NCBI RefSeq assembly: GCF_035046485.1
Contig: NC_085137.1
Location: forward strand, 447,520,334 to 447,584,333
Source: Aedes albopictus
Taxonomy: Eukaryota > Arthropoda > Insecta > Diptera > Culicidae
Length of the DNA stretch: 64,000 bases
Reading direction: 5' to 3'
This document shows positions 19,869-32,000 of this stretch, piece by piece. Position 1 is the stretch's first letter. Each line of letters opens with the position of its first letter. The notes beneath the pieces are model-generated. The model saw nothing but the letters and a program-made list of their open reading frames with translations. It had not been told where the DNA came from and searched no databases. A program made the position numbers and the translations under genes.

Positions 19869-22105
19869 GTGATTCGCTCACAAAACACTCACCCACAACC
19901 CACCACTGACCCACAACCTGCAATTTCTCTCGAAACCACTGAATCACCGCACGGCTTTGGCATGACAACTCGTCAAGTGTTAATGTCAACTGCTGTCGTG
20001 AAGGTGGTGGACCGTTTTGGCAACACCGCGCTAGCCAGAACGCTTCTGGATTCGTGCTCGGAGTTCTGCTACATGACCAGTAGCTTTTCCAAGAAGTTAA
20101 AGTTCGAGGCGAAGCCAAATTTCCTGAAGGTGCAAGGTATCTTCAACAGCAGCGCAACCTCTACGAAATCTGTGGAGGCAAACATCGAACCAAGACACTC
20201 GTCAATTTCCTCGTTCGGTGAGCTGATGCAGTTCCACGTTTTGCCAAAAATCACTCAAACGTTGCCGCTCAAACCTGTGCGGATGGACTTACTGGAGATT
20301 CCCTCCGATGTGGTCCTAGCGGATCCCACGTTCGGAGAGCCCGGTCCGGTCGATATGATCATCATGCTGCGTACCGGAAGAAGAAAGTTGTGCGATAGCG
20401 GACCAACGCTGCAAGACACAGTCTTTGGTTGGGTCGTGTCTGGAAGGATTCCGGAAATGGCAAGCTTGCTGCTCACAACAGCAAGCTACGTGTGTTCGAC
20501 GGCGGACCTCCAGGAAATGACCGCCAGGTTCTGGGACTTGGAGACCTGTCATGTCAACCGGACCCATTCAGTGGAAGAAACAGCCTGTGGAGAAATGTTC
20601 AAGCAAACAACGACTCGGGACGAAGAAGGCCGGTTTGTGGTAAGCCTGCCAAAGAAGGAGCACATGCTGAAGCGGTTAGGAGAGTCCCGTGCAATAGCCA
20701 TGAAGCGGTTCATCGGCTTGGAGAAGCGGTTCGCCCTGAACGCCGAACTTAAGGAGTCCTACAAGGAGTTTATCCATGAATATCTCCTGATGGGCCACAT
20801 GAAAGAAGTAGACGGAGAGCAAGCTATTGGAGATCCGGTGTACTACATGCCGCATCACGCGGTGTTGCGACCGGACAGCACAACAACAAAGTTGAGAGTC
20901 GTTTTTGACGCGTCGTGTCGGACTTCTAGCGGCATCTCGCTCAACGACAGTTTGATGGTGGGACCGGTCGTTCAAAACGATCTGATATCTACAATTCTCC
21001 GATTCCGTCAGCACCGGATCACCGTCATCGCCGATGTAGCCAAAATGTATCGGATGGTTCGGGTTCCAGAGCAAGATCAACATCTACAGCGCATCCTTTG
21101 GAGAGACACGCCGGATGAACTGGTTAAGACGTTTGAACTGCTCACGGTCACGTACGGCACTGCGAGTGCTCCGTATCTGGCCACAAGGTGCCTGAAGAAG
21201 CTGGAAGAAGACAGTGGATCTACGCATCCGATTGTGGCTCGGGTTGTCCAAGAAGACTTTTACGTCGATGATATGTTGTCAGGAGCGGACACCGTTCCCA
21301 AAGCACGGCAGCTGATGAACGAAGTCATCGAGCTGACAAACACGGCTGGTTTCACCATGCGAAAGTGGAACTCAAACTCACCGGAGCTGCTTTCGACCTT
21401 GCCCAAGCATCTACGAGACGAGCGGTCAGTCCTGGATCTAGACTCCTCAAGCGCAACGGTCAAGACTCTGGGTCTGCGATGGGACACTCAGTCCGACGAT
21501 TTCTGCTTCGCTTTCCCCGAGTGGAGATCCAATTCCTCCTCCATCACGAAGCGCAGTGTTCACTCCGACGCTGCTTGTTTCTTTGATCCACTGGGCCTGG
21601 TTGGGCCAGTTGTAGTCCAAGCGAAAATCTTCATCCAGCGGCTGTGGCTGCTAAAATGCGACTGGGATGATCCTCTCGAAGAGTCTCTGCAGGAAATGTG
21701 GATGGAATACAAGCATAACATGGTCGCATTGGAGTCGCTATCGATTCCTCGCTGGCTCGGTGTCAGCAACGACTGCACAGAAGTGCAGCTACACGGGTTC
21801 TGCGATGCATCGGAAGCTGCGTACGGAGTGTGCCTTTACTTACGTTGTACTGCGTCGGATGGCACAGTCACTGTCCGGTTGATCACTTCCAAATCACGAG
21901 TGGCACCTTTGGAAAGCCTCCAGATGAAAAAGAAGAAGATGACTATCCCCCGCCTCGAGCTGTCCTCGGCACTTTTGCTGAGTCACCTGTACGAAAAGTA
22001 CAGCCAGATCCACCCGAACCTTCCAGCGTACTTCTGGACAGACTCGATGATTGTCAAGTGCTGGCTGGCTTCGCTACCCTCACGGTGGCAAATCTTCGTA
22101 GCAAA
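19869..22105 (+). pseudogene. BEL/Pao pol: protease, reverse transcriptase, RNase H
   Basis: A long frame (765 codons) carries an aspartic protease region with LLDSCSEF, where the usual DSG/DTG glycine appears to be cysteine. RT motifs are KLRVVFDASCRTSSGISLND, VIADVAKMYRMVRV (catalytic D) and EDFYVDDMLSGAD (the YVDD box). RNase H shows LHGFCDASEAAYG, IPRLELSSALLLSH and YFWTDSMIVKCW. The RT catalytic residues are intact, but the frame is closed at 22106 by a MITE and there is no integrase core or LTR pair in the window. Confidence 0.88.
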
Positions 22106-22112
22106 CCGCGTG

Positions 22113-22522
22113 TTAGGGTGGGACCAAATTTGTGCTCAAAATTGCGATATCTCTACTGGTTTTTGAGATATTTGAAAAAATATGTCATATTTTGGTATTT
22201 TTTGGGTTAGATACCAAAATATGACATTTTTTTCAAATTTCTTGGAAACCATTGGAGATATCGCAATTTTGAGCACAAATTTGGCCCAATTGGGTTCTAA
22301 AATCACCTATTTAGTCTAGAAATGTTATGTAGGAAAATTAATTTTGAAATTTTTTTTGTAGGTTTGTTCTAGTAAAAATTTTACTTAAACCCTTTGCGCC
22401 ACCCCTAAATGTCAACCGAAATCGCTCATTTTTGTACAGCTCACTTATTTCGACTAGTGGATCACTTTACACATGGGAAATCATATCCCGGAGACATTTT
22501 TTTAAAATTAGCCCCACCCTAA
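22113..22522 (+). mobile_element. Hairpin MITE, TTAGGGTGGG termini, TSD CCGCGTG
   Basis: The ends TTAGGGTGGG and CCCACCCTAA are flanked by CCGCGTG (22106-22112, 22523-22529). The first 200 bp form a long palindrome: ~85 bp arms around TTTTTTGGGTTAG (near 22200). It interrupts the BEL pol frame between ANR and the following SEIQHLTK. The 7 bp duplication fits several DNA transposon groups, so the superfamily is left open. Confidence 0.85.
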
Positions 22523-23262
22523 CCGCGTGTCGGAGATCCAGCATCTCACCAAGGATGGAGTTTGGAACCATGTCCCGGGCACCGAGAACCCGGCAGATTT
22601 TATCTCCCGTGGAATGTCGCCATAAGGGCCCATATAGCCGAGGCGGTAAACGCACGGGTATTCAGCATGACCATGCTGAGGGTGACGGGTTCGATTCCCG
22701 GTCGGTCCAGGATCTTTTCGTAAAGGAAATTTCCTTGACTTTCTTGGGCATAGAGTATCTTCGTGCCTGCCACACGATATACACATGCAAAATGGTCATT
22801 GGCAGAGGAAGCTCTCAGTTAATAACTGTGGAAGTGCTCATAGAACACTAAGCTGGGAAGCAGGCTTTGTCCCAGTGAGGACGTTACGCCAAGAAGAAGA
22901 AGAAGAAGAAGGAATGTCGCCAGCACACCTTCAGTATCAAACAATCCGGTTCGAAGGACCATTTTTTGGCACGGACCTTATAAAGTGGACTGTAAAAACT
23001 AGTCCGTCCGAACGCGGGTCACTTCAGAGGTCCTTGACCTCTGCCTTCGTCCATCGACCTTTCTTCAACGGTGGAAATAAAAACACTCGCGTTGTGGGCA
23101 CTAGAATTTGTTGCCGGACCGGATCGGACCGAAACACAACGCGTGTTATACGTTTGACGAATGGGTGCATACTAATTTATTCAAACTTCGTACAAAGTGA
23201 TCTTGCCCGACTTCGGGGTTGCTCTCGAGAAGCGAGAGGTATTACTCTTCTCATGAGTTAGA
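22523..23262 (+). pseudogene. BEL/Pao pol linker remnant and unassigned tail
   Basis: Pol resumes after the MITE ([28 protein letters not shown]), is cut by the Feilai SINE and resumes with SPAHLQYQTIRFEGP at about 22923-22962. Beyond that SAFVHRPFF may be decayed linker. The stretch 23080-23262 is CpG-rich and could be UTR or LTR sequence. No clear LTR end was found. Confidence 0.6.
22623..22910 (+). mobile_element. Feilai-type tRNA-derived SINE, complete, 12 bp TSD
   Basis: The tRNA-like head reads ATATAGCCGAGGCGG (A box) and GGGTTCGATTCCCGG (B box). A conserved body with TTTTCGTAAAGGAAATTTCC and GGAAGTGCTCATAGAACAC follows, then an (AAG)n tail (22891-22910). Triplet tails are a known trait of Feilai in Aedes aegypti. 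GGAATGTCGCCA stands on both sides (22611-22622, 22911-22922). It would be transcribed by RNA polymerase III and moved by a partner LINE. Confidence 0.9.
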
Positions 23263-23561
23263 TGAAAGCGATCTAAAGAGACCAGAACCAGTGGTTCACA
23301 ATCTCAGACCGAACAGGGATTTCTAAAGTAATTTCCACAACAATCGCCAAAGGAATTCCCAAAGTACATCCCAAAACAAAAACCCGAAGAAAAATGCAAC
23401 AGAATTGAAAAATTTCCAAAAAAAACTGCCGAATGCACTGCCAAGTGAATTGCAAAAGAGATAATCAGAGAAATCTTAATGGAGTTGCTGGATCAATTCC
23501 CAAAGAAATTTCCAATGGAATTTTCAAAAGAATTGTCAACGGAATTCCAATGATATTTCTG
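23263..23561 (+). repeat. Degenerate 12 bp-period repeat (AAGGAATTNCCN type)
   Basis: Units such as AAAGGAATTCCC and AAAGAAATTTCC recur about every 12 bp. There is no gene. Confidence 0.6.
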
Positions 23562-24304
23562 GGGATTTTTTTTTATTTTCGTACAAATTGGTACGAAGGT
23601 TCTCAGAATTAGATAAAGCTTTTTTCACAGGTAGGGAACAAAAAACAAAATTGAAAAAAAATTAGGGTCGCCTAATTTTCCGGAAAACTCCAGCGGAAAA
23701 GAATCATTTTTTCGCAGGCACCGCCTACTTTGAAAAATCATAACTCAAGAACGAAGCATCGTAGACACATTTTTTGTGAAACCATCTCAGCAATTGAGAA
23801 AAAATACAAAATGAAAAATGTTTTCCACAATTGAGGAAACTCGGTTGGAAAACTCGAAAAAAGCTTTTTAAGAAGCCCTGAAAAAAATCTCAAAAAATAA
23901 CATTTGTGGAAGGAAATAACATAAGCTATATAAAAAATTTTAAGATGTGTTGTTTTTCGTTCATGAGTAATGATCTAGCGGATTTTCCTCAACTGTGGAA
24001 AATTTTATGGAAAACAATTTTCATTTTATATTTTTTTCTCAGTTGCTGAGAAAATTGGCTTATGATTTCACAAAAAAAATGTGTCTACTATGCTTCGTTA
24101 TTGAGTAATATTTTTTTAAATAAGGTGGTGTCTGTGGAAAATGTTTGATTTCCACTGAAGTTTTCCGGAAAATTAGGCGACCCTGATTTTTTTTTCAATT
24201 TAGTTTTGTTATTATGTATAAATGTGAACCCCATCTGTGAAAAAAAAAAACATGAAATTCTAAGAACCTTCGTACCAGTTTGTACGATAATAAAAAAATC
24301 GCCC
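23562..24304 (+). mobile_element. Long-TIR MITE, TSD TTCTG
   Basis: The ends match inverted over more than 150 bp: GGTACGAAGGTTCT near 23589 and its complement near 24266, and AATTAGGGTCGCCTAATTTT near 23662 against AAAATTAGGCGACCCTGA near 24171. TTCTG is on both sides (23557-23561, 24305-24309). A diverged relative lies at 60440-61415. Confidence 0.75.
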
Positions 24305-24735
24305 TTCTGTAGAAACTAGCAAAGCATTTTTCGACGAAAATGTAGAAAGAAACCGTGTTAAAATGTGATTTCCAGATAAATTATCAAAAAAAAAAAAAAT
24401 CTGAATAAATCTCCATTATTGTTCCTCAACGAATGCTCTAAGGCAATATTGAAAGACTTTGAAAAATAAAACCAGTTAGAAACTAAGAATTCGTTGAGAG
24501 AAAAATTGAAGGAATTGCCCAAGGAATTTTCCAGAAGAAAGGACAGAGGATTTACCCAAGGTAATTGGTAAAAATTTTGACCGAAAGTTACCAAAGAAAT
24601 GGTCAAAGGAATTGCAAAAAAAATGAAGCCGTTTTTAAAGGAATTGCCGTAGAAAATGCTGAAGGGTATTAAAAGTGAAGGGACTGCTAGTGGGGTACTT
24701 TGATTATGGGAAATTGCGTGATAATTTCTGAAAAC
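24305..24735 (+). repeat. Degenerate 12 bp-period repeat
   Basis: AAGGAATTGCCN-like units continue, strongly decayed. No gene is recognised; the small minus-strand frame at 24358-24606 reflects the repeat. Confidence 0.5.
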
Positions 24736-24745
24736 TATAGCCGAA

Positions 24746-24816
24746 TTGATTGATTGATTGATTTGTCTTTATTAAAGAGACTTTCAGCCCTTTTAGCTGG
24801 TTCGTCTCTATTAGCA
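24746..24816 (-). mobile_element. Tiny 5'-truncated LINE 3' end with TSD TATAGCCGAA
   Basis: On the minus strand it reads CTAAAAGGGCTGAAAGTCTC, TTTAATAAAGAC and an AATC repeat tail, as in the 3' ends of abundant mosquito LINEs. TATAGCCGAA flanks it (24736-24745, 24817-24826). Only 71 bp were inserted. Confidence 0.75.
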
Positions 24817-25009
24817 TATAGCCGAAGAAATTCTCACGAAATTTCTGAATGAGTTTTTAATTGAAATGTAGAATAATTTTCTAAAGGATGGCTGAATCCA
24901 AGTAATTGCCGGAAAAAATATTAAAAGGTAATCCTAGAAAGATTTTTAATACCTGGTCTGAAAAATCAAGATCATATCATGTATATCAAAAATATATCCA
25001 AAAAAGTCT

Positions 25010-25503
25010 TTGGAAATCAGTGTATCGGGCCCGTTTTACCCCACTCTCTCTCTTTTTGGCCTTTTTAGAAAAATCCTGGAGTGCAAAATAAATTGTTTAT
25101 TTCATTCGTGTTTGTGTAAAAACTTTCGTAGTATTGAATGGAGCTGGTTTGGCTCACCGCACGGCTTTAAAAATTGAGATATCTTCAAATAACCCCGAGA
25201 TCCCCTATTTCTTTGAAATTGCACATGCACCTCCGCCAACCCTATGTCAAATTTCCGATACTATGAAAGTTTTTACACAAATACGAGTTAAATAAGACAT
25301 TTATTTTGCACGCCAGTCGGGAATAAATGAGGATTTTCTCAAAAAGGTGTTTCAGAGAGAGAACGGGGTAAAACGAGCTCAATACGCTGATTTCCAGCAT
25401 CGTGCGGCGAATGACACCCTCCTTATCTGAAACTATACAGATTTTTACAGTTTGTGTCAAGAATTTCTTCAAATCCATCCACTCCGAGCAGAGATATTGA
25501 ATT
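25010..25503 (+). repeat. Foldback element segment
   Basis: 25010-25130 returns inverted at about 25262-25400 (CGTTTTACCCC...TCTCTCTCT, GTGTAAAAACTTTCG). The spacer holds the CCGCACGGCTTTAAAAATTG block also present at 14080. The left outer border was not resolved. This is the copy C counterpart of 13803-14200. Confidence 0.55.
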
Positions 25504-26889
25504 AATTCGCGTTTTACACCTATTTTTTCCCACTGTGGCATTGCTGAAAAATTTCTCAAAAATACCGAATGAGTTTCGATGGCACTTCCAAAAACGATTT
25601 CTAAATGAATGTCAAAGGAATTTCCGGATCAGCTCTCAAAAGAATCCAAAGGAGTTGTTAAAGAAATTTCCGACGAAAATTCCAAAACCATTACCATGGA
25701 ATTTGTCGACAGAGTAGCAGAAGGAAATCAAATTGAAATAATTGAAAGAATTTCTAAAAAAAAATACTGCAGGACTTCCAGAAGAAAGAGTTATACTAAA
25801 CAAATTGCCGAAGAAATTCCCAAAAAAAAAAAAATCGCGCAGTAATTTCCCAGGTAGATTGTCAATTCCCATGAAATTCCGTAACGTATCCCACTATTGT
25901 GTCTGAACACTTCTTCGCTAATTCCTACAATAATTGAATGGGCGTTTTTTCGTCAATTGAGAAAATCCTTATATTTTTCTAGTAATGTATTTTGAATTAC
26001 CTTCTTTGGGTACTATTTTAGCAATTTCTGTGAACCATGATCCAACAGTTCCTATAGTTTTTCTTGGGATTCTTAGGCATTTTTTTTTTGATAATTACTA
26101 CCTACGGCATTCAGGCACTTCTGGGGGAGTTTTACTAACACTGCTACCTTTGGAAATTTATTCGATAAATAACTTTGAAACTGTGAGCCCCAATAGCCAC
26201 AACTGTAATGACGTGGGTATTCAGCATCACCAAGCTGAGGGTGACGAGTTCGATTCCCGGTATGTCCAGGAACTTCTCGTAAAGGAAATTTCTTTGGCGT
26301 AGAATAATATCGGGCCTTGAACATGAAAAAAATACCCAATTACCAAAATAATTTTGAAATACAAAAGGAATTGCTAGACAGATTCCCAAAGAATGAAACA
26401 CATCAGAGAGCAATCTTCAGAAAGGTTCACATTGAAATGCATAAAGGCACCGTAATGAAATGATCGAAAAAAGAAGGAATTGACAAAAGAATTGCCAAAA
26501 GGAATTCCGAACAACATCACAAATTGTCGAAGAAAATTCGAAAGGCATTTCCAGAGCATTTTACAGTGAATTTGTCAACGGAATAACAGAAGGAATTCAA
26601 AAAGAAATTGTAGAAGTAATTTCTTAAATGAATTAACGGAAGAAATTGTAAAGTAATTGTCAAAGATGTTTTTCCAGAGAGTTACCAAAAAAAATCTTTT
26701 TTGGCGGAATTAAAAACAGCAGAACTTTTTCGGTACGTTCGGTAATCGATTTTAATGAGGTACAGTACAGCAACTGTCATAAATGTATGCAAAAGTTAAA
26801 AGATTAATTTTTGTCGTAATAAGCTGTTCTGATTTCTTCAACCATTTGCCGATCACGGCTCTCAAAATTCAGTGTACATGGAGGCATTG
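25504..26889 (+). repeat. Rtf1 upstream region, copy C (distal part)
   Basis: This matches the minus strand of 5621-6809 and 1797-1976. It stops at TTAA (26890-26893), where the TTAA element enters, and resumes at 36230. Around 25668-25680 it keeps 12 bp that both LINE flanks have lost. Confidence 0.75.
26183..26325 (+). mobile_element. Old tRNA-derived SINE remnant
   Basis: This reads GGGTATTCAGCATCACCAAG, a B box GAGTTCGATTCCCGG (26246 onward) and CGTAAAGGAAATTTC. It is orthologous to the remnant at 6005-6140. Confidence 0.7.
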
Positions 26890-26978
26890 TTAACCCTCTA
26901 ATGCAGTGATTCCCAAAGTGGGCGAAAACTAGACCCAGCGGGGCGAAAATTTGAAAAATCAAAATTGGGGGGCAAAAA

Positions 26979-27416
26979 GGTTCCGGGTCATTTGGCCGAA
27001 CGCCGTTTGGCCAAATGCCGTTTGGCCGAACGCCATTTGGCCGAAAGGGTCATTTGGCCGAATGCCATTTGGCCGAATGCCGTTTGGCCGAAAAATGAAT
27101 GATGAACTTAGGTGACCATGCCCCCGTTCCCAGCCTCAGTATAACTTGAAAGAACAGCCTATGAGTCAAAGAAGGAAAAATCTTATAAAAATATAGGCAG
27201 TTTTAACGCCAACTAAGCACTGAATATCAAAACTAGAAAGAATAGCCTATTATTAAAAGAAGGAAATATTTCTGATGATCATATTGGGAATAAGAATGTC
27301 GAAGACTTCTTCTGAATTCTTTTGATCACGATTCGGCCAAACTGCATTCGGCCAAATGACCCATTCGGCCAGATGGCATTCGGCCAAATGGCGTTCGGCC
27401 AAATGGCCGGACACCG
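26979..27416 (+). mobile_element. Foldback MITE with TTTGGCCGAA tandem-repeat termini, TSD GGCAAAAA
   Basis: The left arm is a run of ~15 bp units CATTTGGCCGAATGC (26985-27092), and the right arm is the same run inverted (27330-27408). GGCAAAAA flanks it (26971-26978, 27417-27424). The middle has no gene. Confidence 0.85.
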
Positions 27417-27524
27417 GGCAAAAATACTAAGAAGGGGGGCGATTTTTTCAATGATGGGAAAACATCGATAGTATGATATTACAAGTTAAGAATGTCAACT
27501 GAATCATAAAAACTCCCTGTTATT

Positions 27525-27962
27525 CAGGCCTGCTAAATATCAGTCTCAGTGCCTGTTTTTTCAGCAGAAAATGAATGACTGCGGCGGTTGTTTTCAGTTT
27601 CGCGATGTGAGAACTGACAGAGTCCGAGAGTTCCATTCGTGAGCGACCCAACAAGGTCAATTCCCAATCATCCACACACCACTCATGTTGACAGGCCATT
27701 CGTCCCAAGCGGGTGGCTTGTGAGAGTGAGTTCCTATACGCTACCACGAGTGAAAACACTCAACTACAAAAAAATGAATGGAAATTTAGCCCTGTCAGCT
27801 CTCGCTTTCAGCACGCTGCATGCGAGTGTGAGTTGAGTACCTACTTCATTTCGCTCCCGTGGTGCTGATCGGAAAACAACAATGACAGGAAAACCAAAAA
27901 GGAGAAAATGAAAAAAAGTAAAATATCGCTATCATAAAGGCCTGTCGAAAAATTGCAGCCCT
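27525..27962 (+). mobile_element. MITE with CAGGSCTGC termini, TSD CCTGTTATT
   Basis: CCTGTTATT is repeated at 27516-27524 and 27963-27971. The ends CAGGCCTGCTAAAT and inverted CAGGGCTGCAATTT match imperfectly. The interior is GC-richer (27580-27850), with no recognisable protein. The duplication could be read as 8 or 9 bp. Confidence 0.75.
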
Positions 27963-28223
27963 GCCTGTTATTCAAGCTTACAGTTTTAGTTTTGTCTAGG
28001 ACTACAGAAAAAATACTGTAACTATTAATCTTAAACATCGACTTTATTTCACATCATTATTCGTATTTATGTGGACTCTTTGGTAAAATAGCTAGAAAAA
28101 AAGACTGCTAAACGTATTTCTGAAAAGTTTCTGTTATTCTGGAAATCTAAAAAGATGTATTTGGAAACTCTTATAACGAATATTCGTAAATCGTGATTAG
28201 TTTTGTTAGAATGGGGCACGTTC

Positions 28224-28560
28224 GGTGTAGTACTAGATTTGTAGTAATGAACTGAATTTTACTATGGTAAGAAGGTCAATTCTCCGTTTCTGCAATGAAA
28301 TGGTGCAAAAAGCGTGGGTATTATGATTCCTTGCCTAATTTGATGCTGTTTGAGCAAAACTTTGGATAGCTATGTTGTTTATGTTGCAAGAAATGGAGAA
28401 AACAACAACACTGTTGCCCAAAGTTTTGCTCAAACAGCATCAAATAAGCAAGGAATCATAATACCCACACTTTTTGCACCATTTCATTGCAGAAATGGTG
28501 AATTGACCTTCTCACCATACTAAAATTTAGCTCATTACTACAAATCTAGTACTTCACCGA
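28224..28560 (+). mobile_element. Near-perfect hairpin element
   Basis: Arms of ~145 bp (28224-28370 and 28414-28560) match almost fully, for example GTACTAGATTTGTAGTAATG, GGTGCAAAAAG and ATGCTGTTTGAGCAAAACTT, around a short loop. A flanking duplication was not resolved. Confidence 0.8.
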
Positions 28561-29057
28561 TCTATCCTATTATAAAAAGAACTTTTTTGTCGAATTGATG
28601 AGCGTGGAATTTGAATCAAAAACATGAGGTTCAGACGAATTTCATAATACTTTTCTGATGAAATTCTTAACACAGTGCTTATAAACAACTTTACACATAG
28701 TGTTTGAAAATATTTCAGAGAAGCTTCTCGAGGAATCATACGAAGGTCGTTAATTTTGATCTGGATTTGGAGAAAAAACTACATTTGAAAATACACCGGT
28801 ATTTTTCTGATTTGCACTTTTTTTACATACCATATTTTTATAATTGTTTTCAAATTCTCCACCAGTTTTATTTGAATACTTAAGACCAAACAATGACTTT
28901 CGGTTGTTGAAGAGCTCCCTTTTAAAACAATGGTAGAACATCTGGTTGGGAATATCGAGTGTTCATAGGTGTTCACAGTCCGATCTATTTCGATTATCAA
29001 GATTATCAATGCTCAATCAACAACGATTTGAAAAGTATTGAAAAACACGATATCAAT

Positions 29058-29058
<1 letters not shown>

Positions 29059-29089
<31 letters not shown>

Positions 29090-32000
29090 GTTTATTTAAG
29101 TTCATCGGACCTCTTGGTCTACATGAACTGTTCAAAATCCTTAAAATAAACAGTATATAACTATGACTTGTTACGATACAGTACACATCACATAAACATA
29201 AACTTAAAGCAAATTGGAGCGGCGAATTCTATCAGCAAAACGATTGGACGGCTCGTCAAACTCGAACAGATCTTCCACTGTGCTGAATGTGGCAATCGGT
29301 TCATTATAGCCATACAGAGTCCTATGAAATCTATGTACCAGCAGAGTTGAATAGCGTAGTGTTCTGCTGGGAATCCGGAAGTTGATCATCGCCCGCAGCT
29401 CTGGGGAATCAATTTCTCCATTGATGAGTTTGGCAATGAATACAGCTTGCTGGATCATTCGACGACGTTGCAGTGTTTCCAAACCAAGTAACTGGCATCT
29501 CTCCGGATATGGTGGCAGGTTTACTGGATCCCGCCACGGTAAACTTCGTAACGCCATTCGGACAAAACGTTTCTGAATCCTTTCAATCCGCAAACACCAT
29601 GATACCTCATGCGGAAACCAAACCAAAGAGGCATTTTCCAAAATTGGACGTACGAGCGAGCAATATAACGTCTTCAGGCAATGTGGGTCTTTGAAATCTT
29701 TGGCTACTTTGAAAATAAAGCCAAGACGTTGTGTGGCTTTAGAAACAATCAGCGATCGTTGGCAATCAAACGTAAGCTTTGCATCTAACTGAACCCCCAA
29801 ATCACAAATTTCAGTGGCTCTTGTCAGGAGGGCTCCATTAATATTATATCCAAACAGAACTGGACAATCAAGGCGACTAAACGAGATTACATGACATTTT
29901 GCAACACTGATGACTAATTTGTTTCTCTCACACCAATCAACAAACAGTTGTAGTCGATTTTGCAGACGCAAACAATCATCCACAGATCGCACCTCAAGAA
30001 ACAGCTTGAAATCATCCGCATAACCCAGCTTGCAACCATCGTCAAAAAGAAGCGAGACGTCATTAAAAAACAATGAAAACAATAACGGTCCCAAATTACT
30101 TCCTTGCGGGACACCCGATTTGTTGGAGAAGGGCGCCGATACTACGTTGTTCAGCTTCACACGAAGAACTCGTCCTGACAGGTAGGAATTCAGCCAAGAT
30201 ACTATTTGCGAGGAAAATCCAAGCCGCGATAATTTGTAGAGGAGAATTTTGTGGTCGATTTTATCAAATGCTGCTTTCAAGTCTGTGTATACAACATCCA
30301 TTTGCGCTTTGGCTTCCATACAAGTTAAGCATTTGGAGGTGAAATTCAACAAGTTCGTTGTGACGGATCTCCCTGGCATAAATCCATGCTGGTCAAAAGA
30401 AATATAATTTTTTGCTCGGTCCAGCATAGCTCCACTAACGATTATCTCGAAAATCTTCGAAGAGGCGGATAAACTGGTTATTCCACGGTAGTTTGCAACA
30501 TTACGTCGATCACCGCTTTTGAAAATTGGTGACATAAATGATTGCTTCCACAAATTCGGAAATGTTGCTTGTTCAAACGATCGATTAAAAATAATACTCA
30601 ATGGTTTAGCCAAAACATCGATGCAGCGGCGAAGGACTACAGAAGGTACACCATCCGGGCCGGGAGAAAACGAGCATTTCAATTTTCTTGCTGCATTTAC
30701 AACTAATTCCGGTGTAACAATGAAGGTATCCAGATTAATCATATCACATGGAAGATCGGAAGCAACATTTGCCGCTTCCTGATGCGAAGTAGTGTTGCTT
30801 GCAAAAACAGCAGCGAAATGTCTGGCAAACAACTCACAAGACTCAAAAGTGGACGCAGCGGTTTTGTTTCCATGATAAACATTAGAGGGTATTGACGATG
30901 TTTTCCGCTTCGAATTGACAAAATTCCAAAATCCTCGTGGATTACTACGCAAACTGGATTGTACTCTGAGCACATACGATTTGTACAGACTGGCATTAAG
31001 GTGACGGTATGCATTAACTGCACGATGAAAGTCCCGGGCATTTACACTCGTTCGTTGACGTCGAAGTTTTCGTTGCAAAGTGTTTCGTTCACGTTTTAAA
31101 TGCCTTAGCCGAAATGTGCTCCACGCTGGAGTAACAGCTGGCCTAACACGCGGTACATTCATATCTAGCCACTGATTTATTTCGCCACAAAAACATTCTG
31201 TCAAATCGTCAACATCTCTAGATGCAAATAATGATTCCCAGTCAATGCTGTTCAGATAACCGGAGAGAGCAGTAAAATCAATCAAACGATAGTTCAACGG
31301 ACGAATAGCTTGATCGTGATTCGCAGACGGGCGAGCTTCAACAACATTTCCGCGAAACGAAACCACGAGCGGTGGATGATGCTCATCTATTGCAACCATT
31401 GGGGCAGGATACCTCTCTACCAAAGCATCACATTCGGGCGGACAAAAAACCAGATCAAGTGTACGGCCGAGCAAATTGTACTCCAGATTTTGTTGTCGCA
31501 AACCCAGAAATTCCATACCATCCAGTAGTGTATGGCTAGAAGATGGTAGTTGTGCACTATCACACACGATACCGACGTCGTTTCTTACCCAATGCATGCG
31601 TGGCTGATTATAATCACCACACACAAAAACCACACCGTCTGTTGAACTACCATCGCACAATTCTTGCACAGAGGCGATGTGTTCATTGATGATGCTTGTA
31701 TTCTGACTACGATCCGGTGGGATGTACACAGCACAAAACGATATTTTTCTCCCTTTTATATTTGCCGAGACAGAAACTTGTTCGAGATTCTGCGCGTTCG
31801 TGGTAAAGAGCTGACTGCTGATGTACTGCTGAGCTACAGCAATCAAAACGCCGCCCAATCGTGATTTATTACTGTTTTGTGGACATCGATCGCAGCGATA
31901 AACGTTGTAAAGGGCTCCAAAAAGTTGTAGTGACGTAATGCAGTCATCAAGTCCGGTTTCAGTAAAAATTACCACGTCAAAGTTGCAGTCCATTGAGGCC

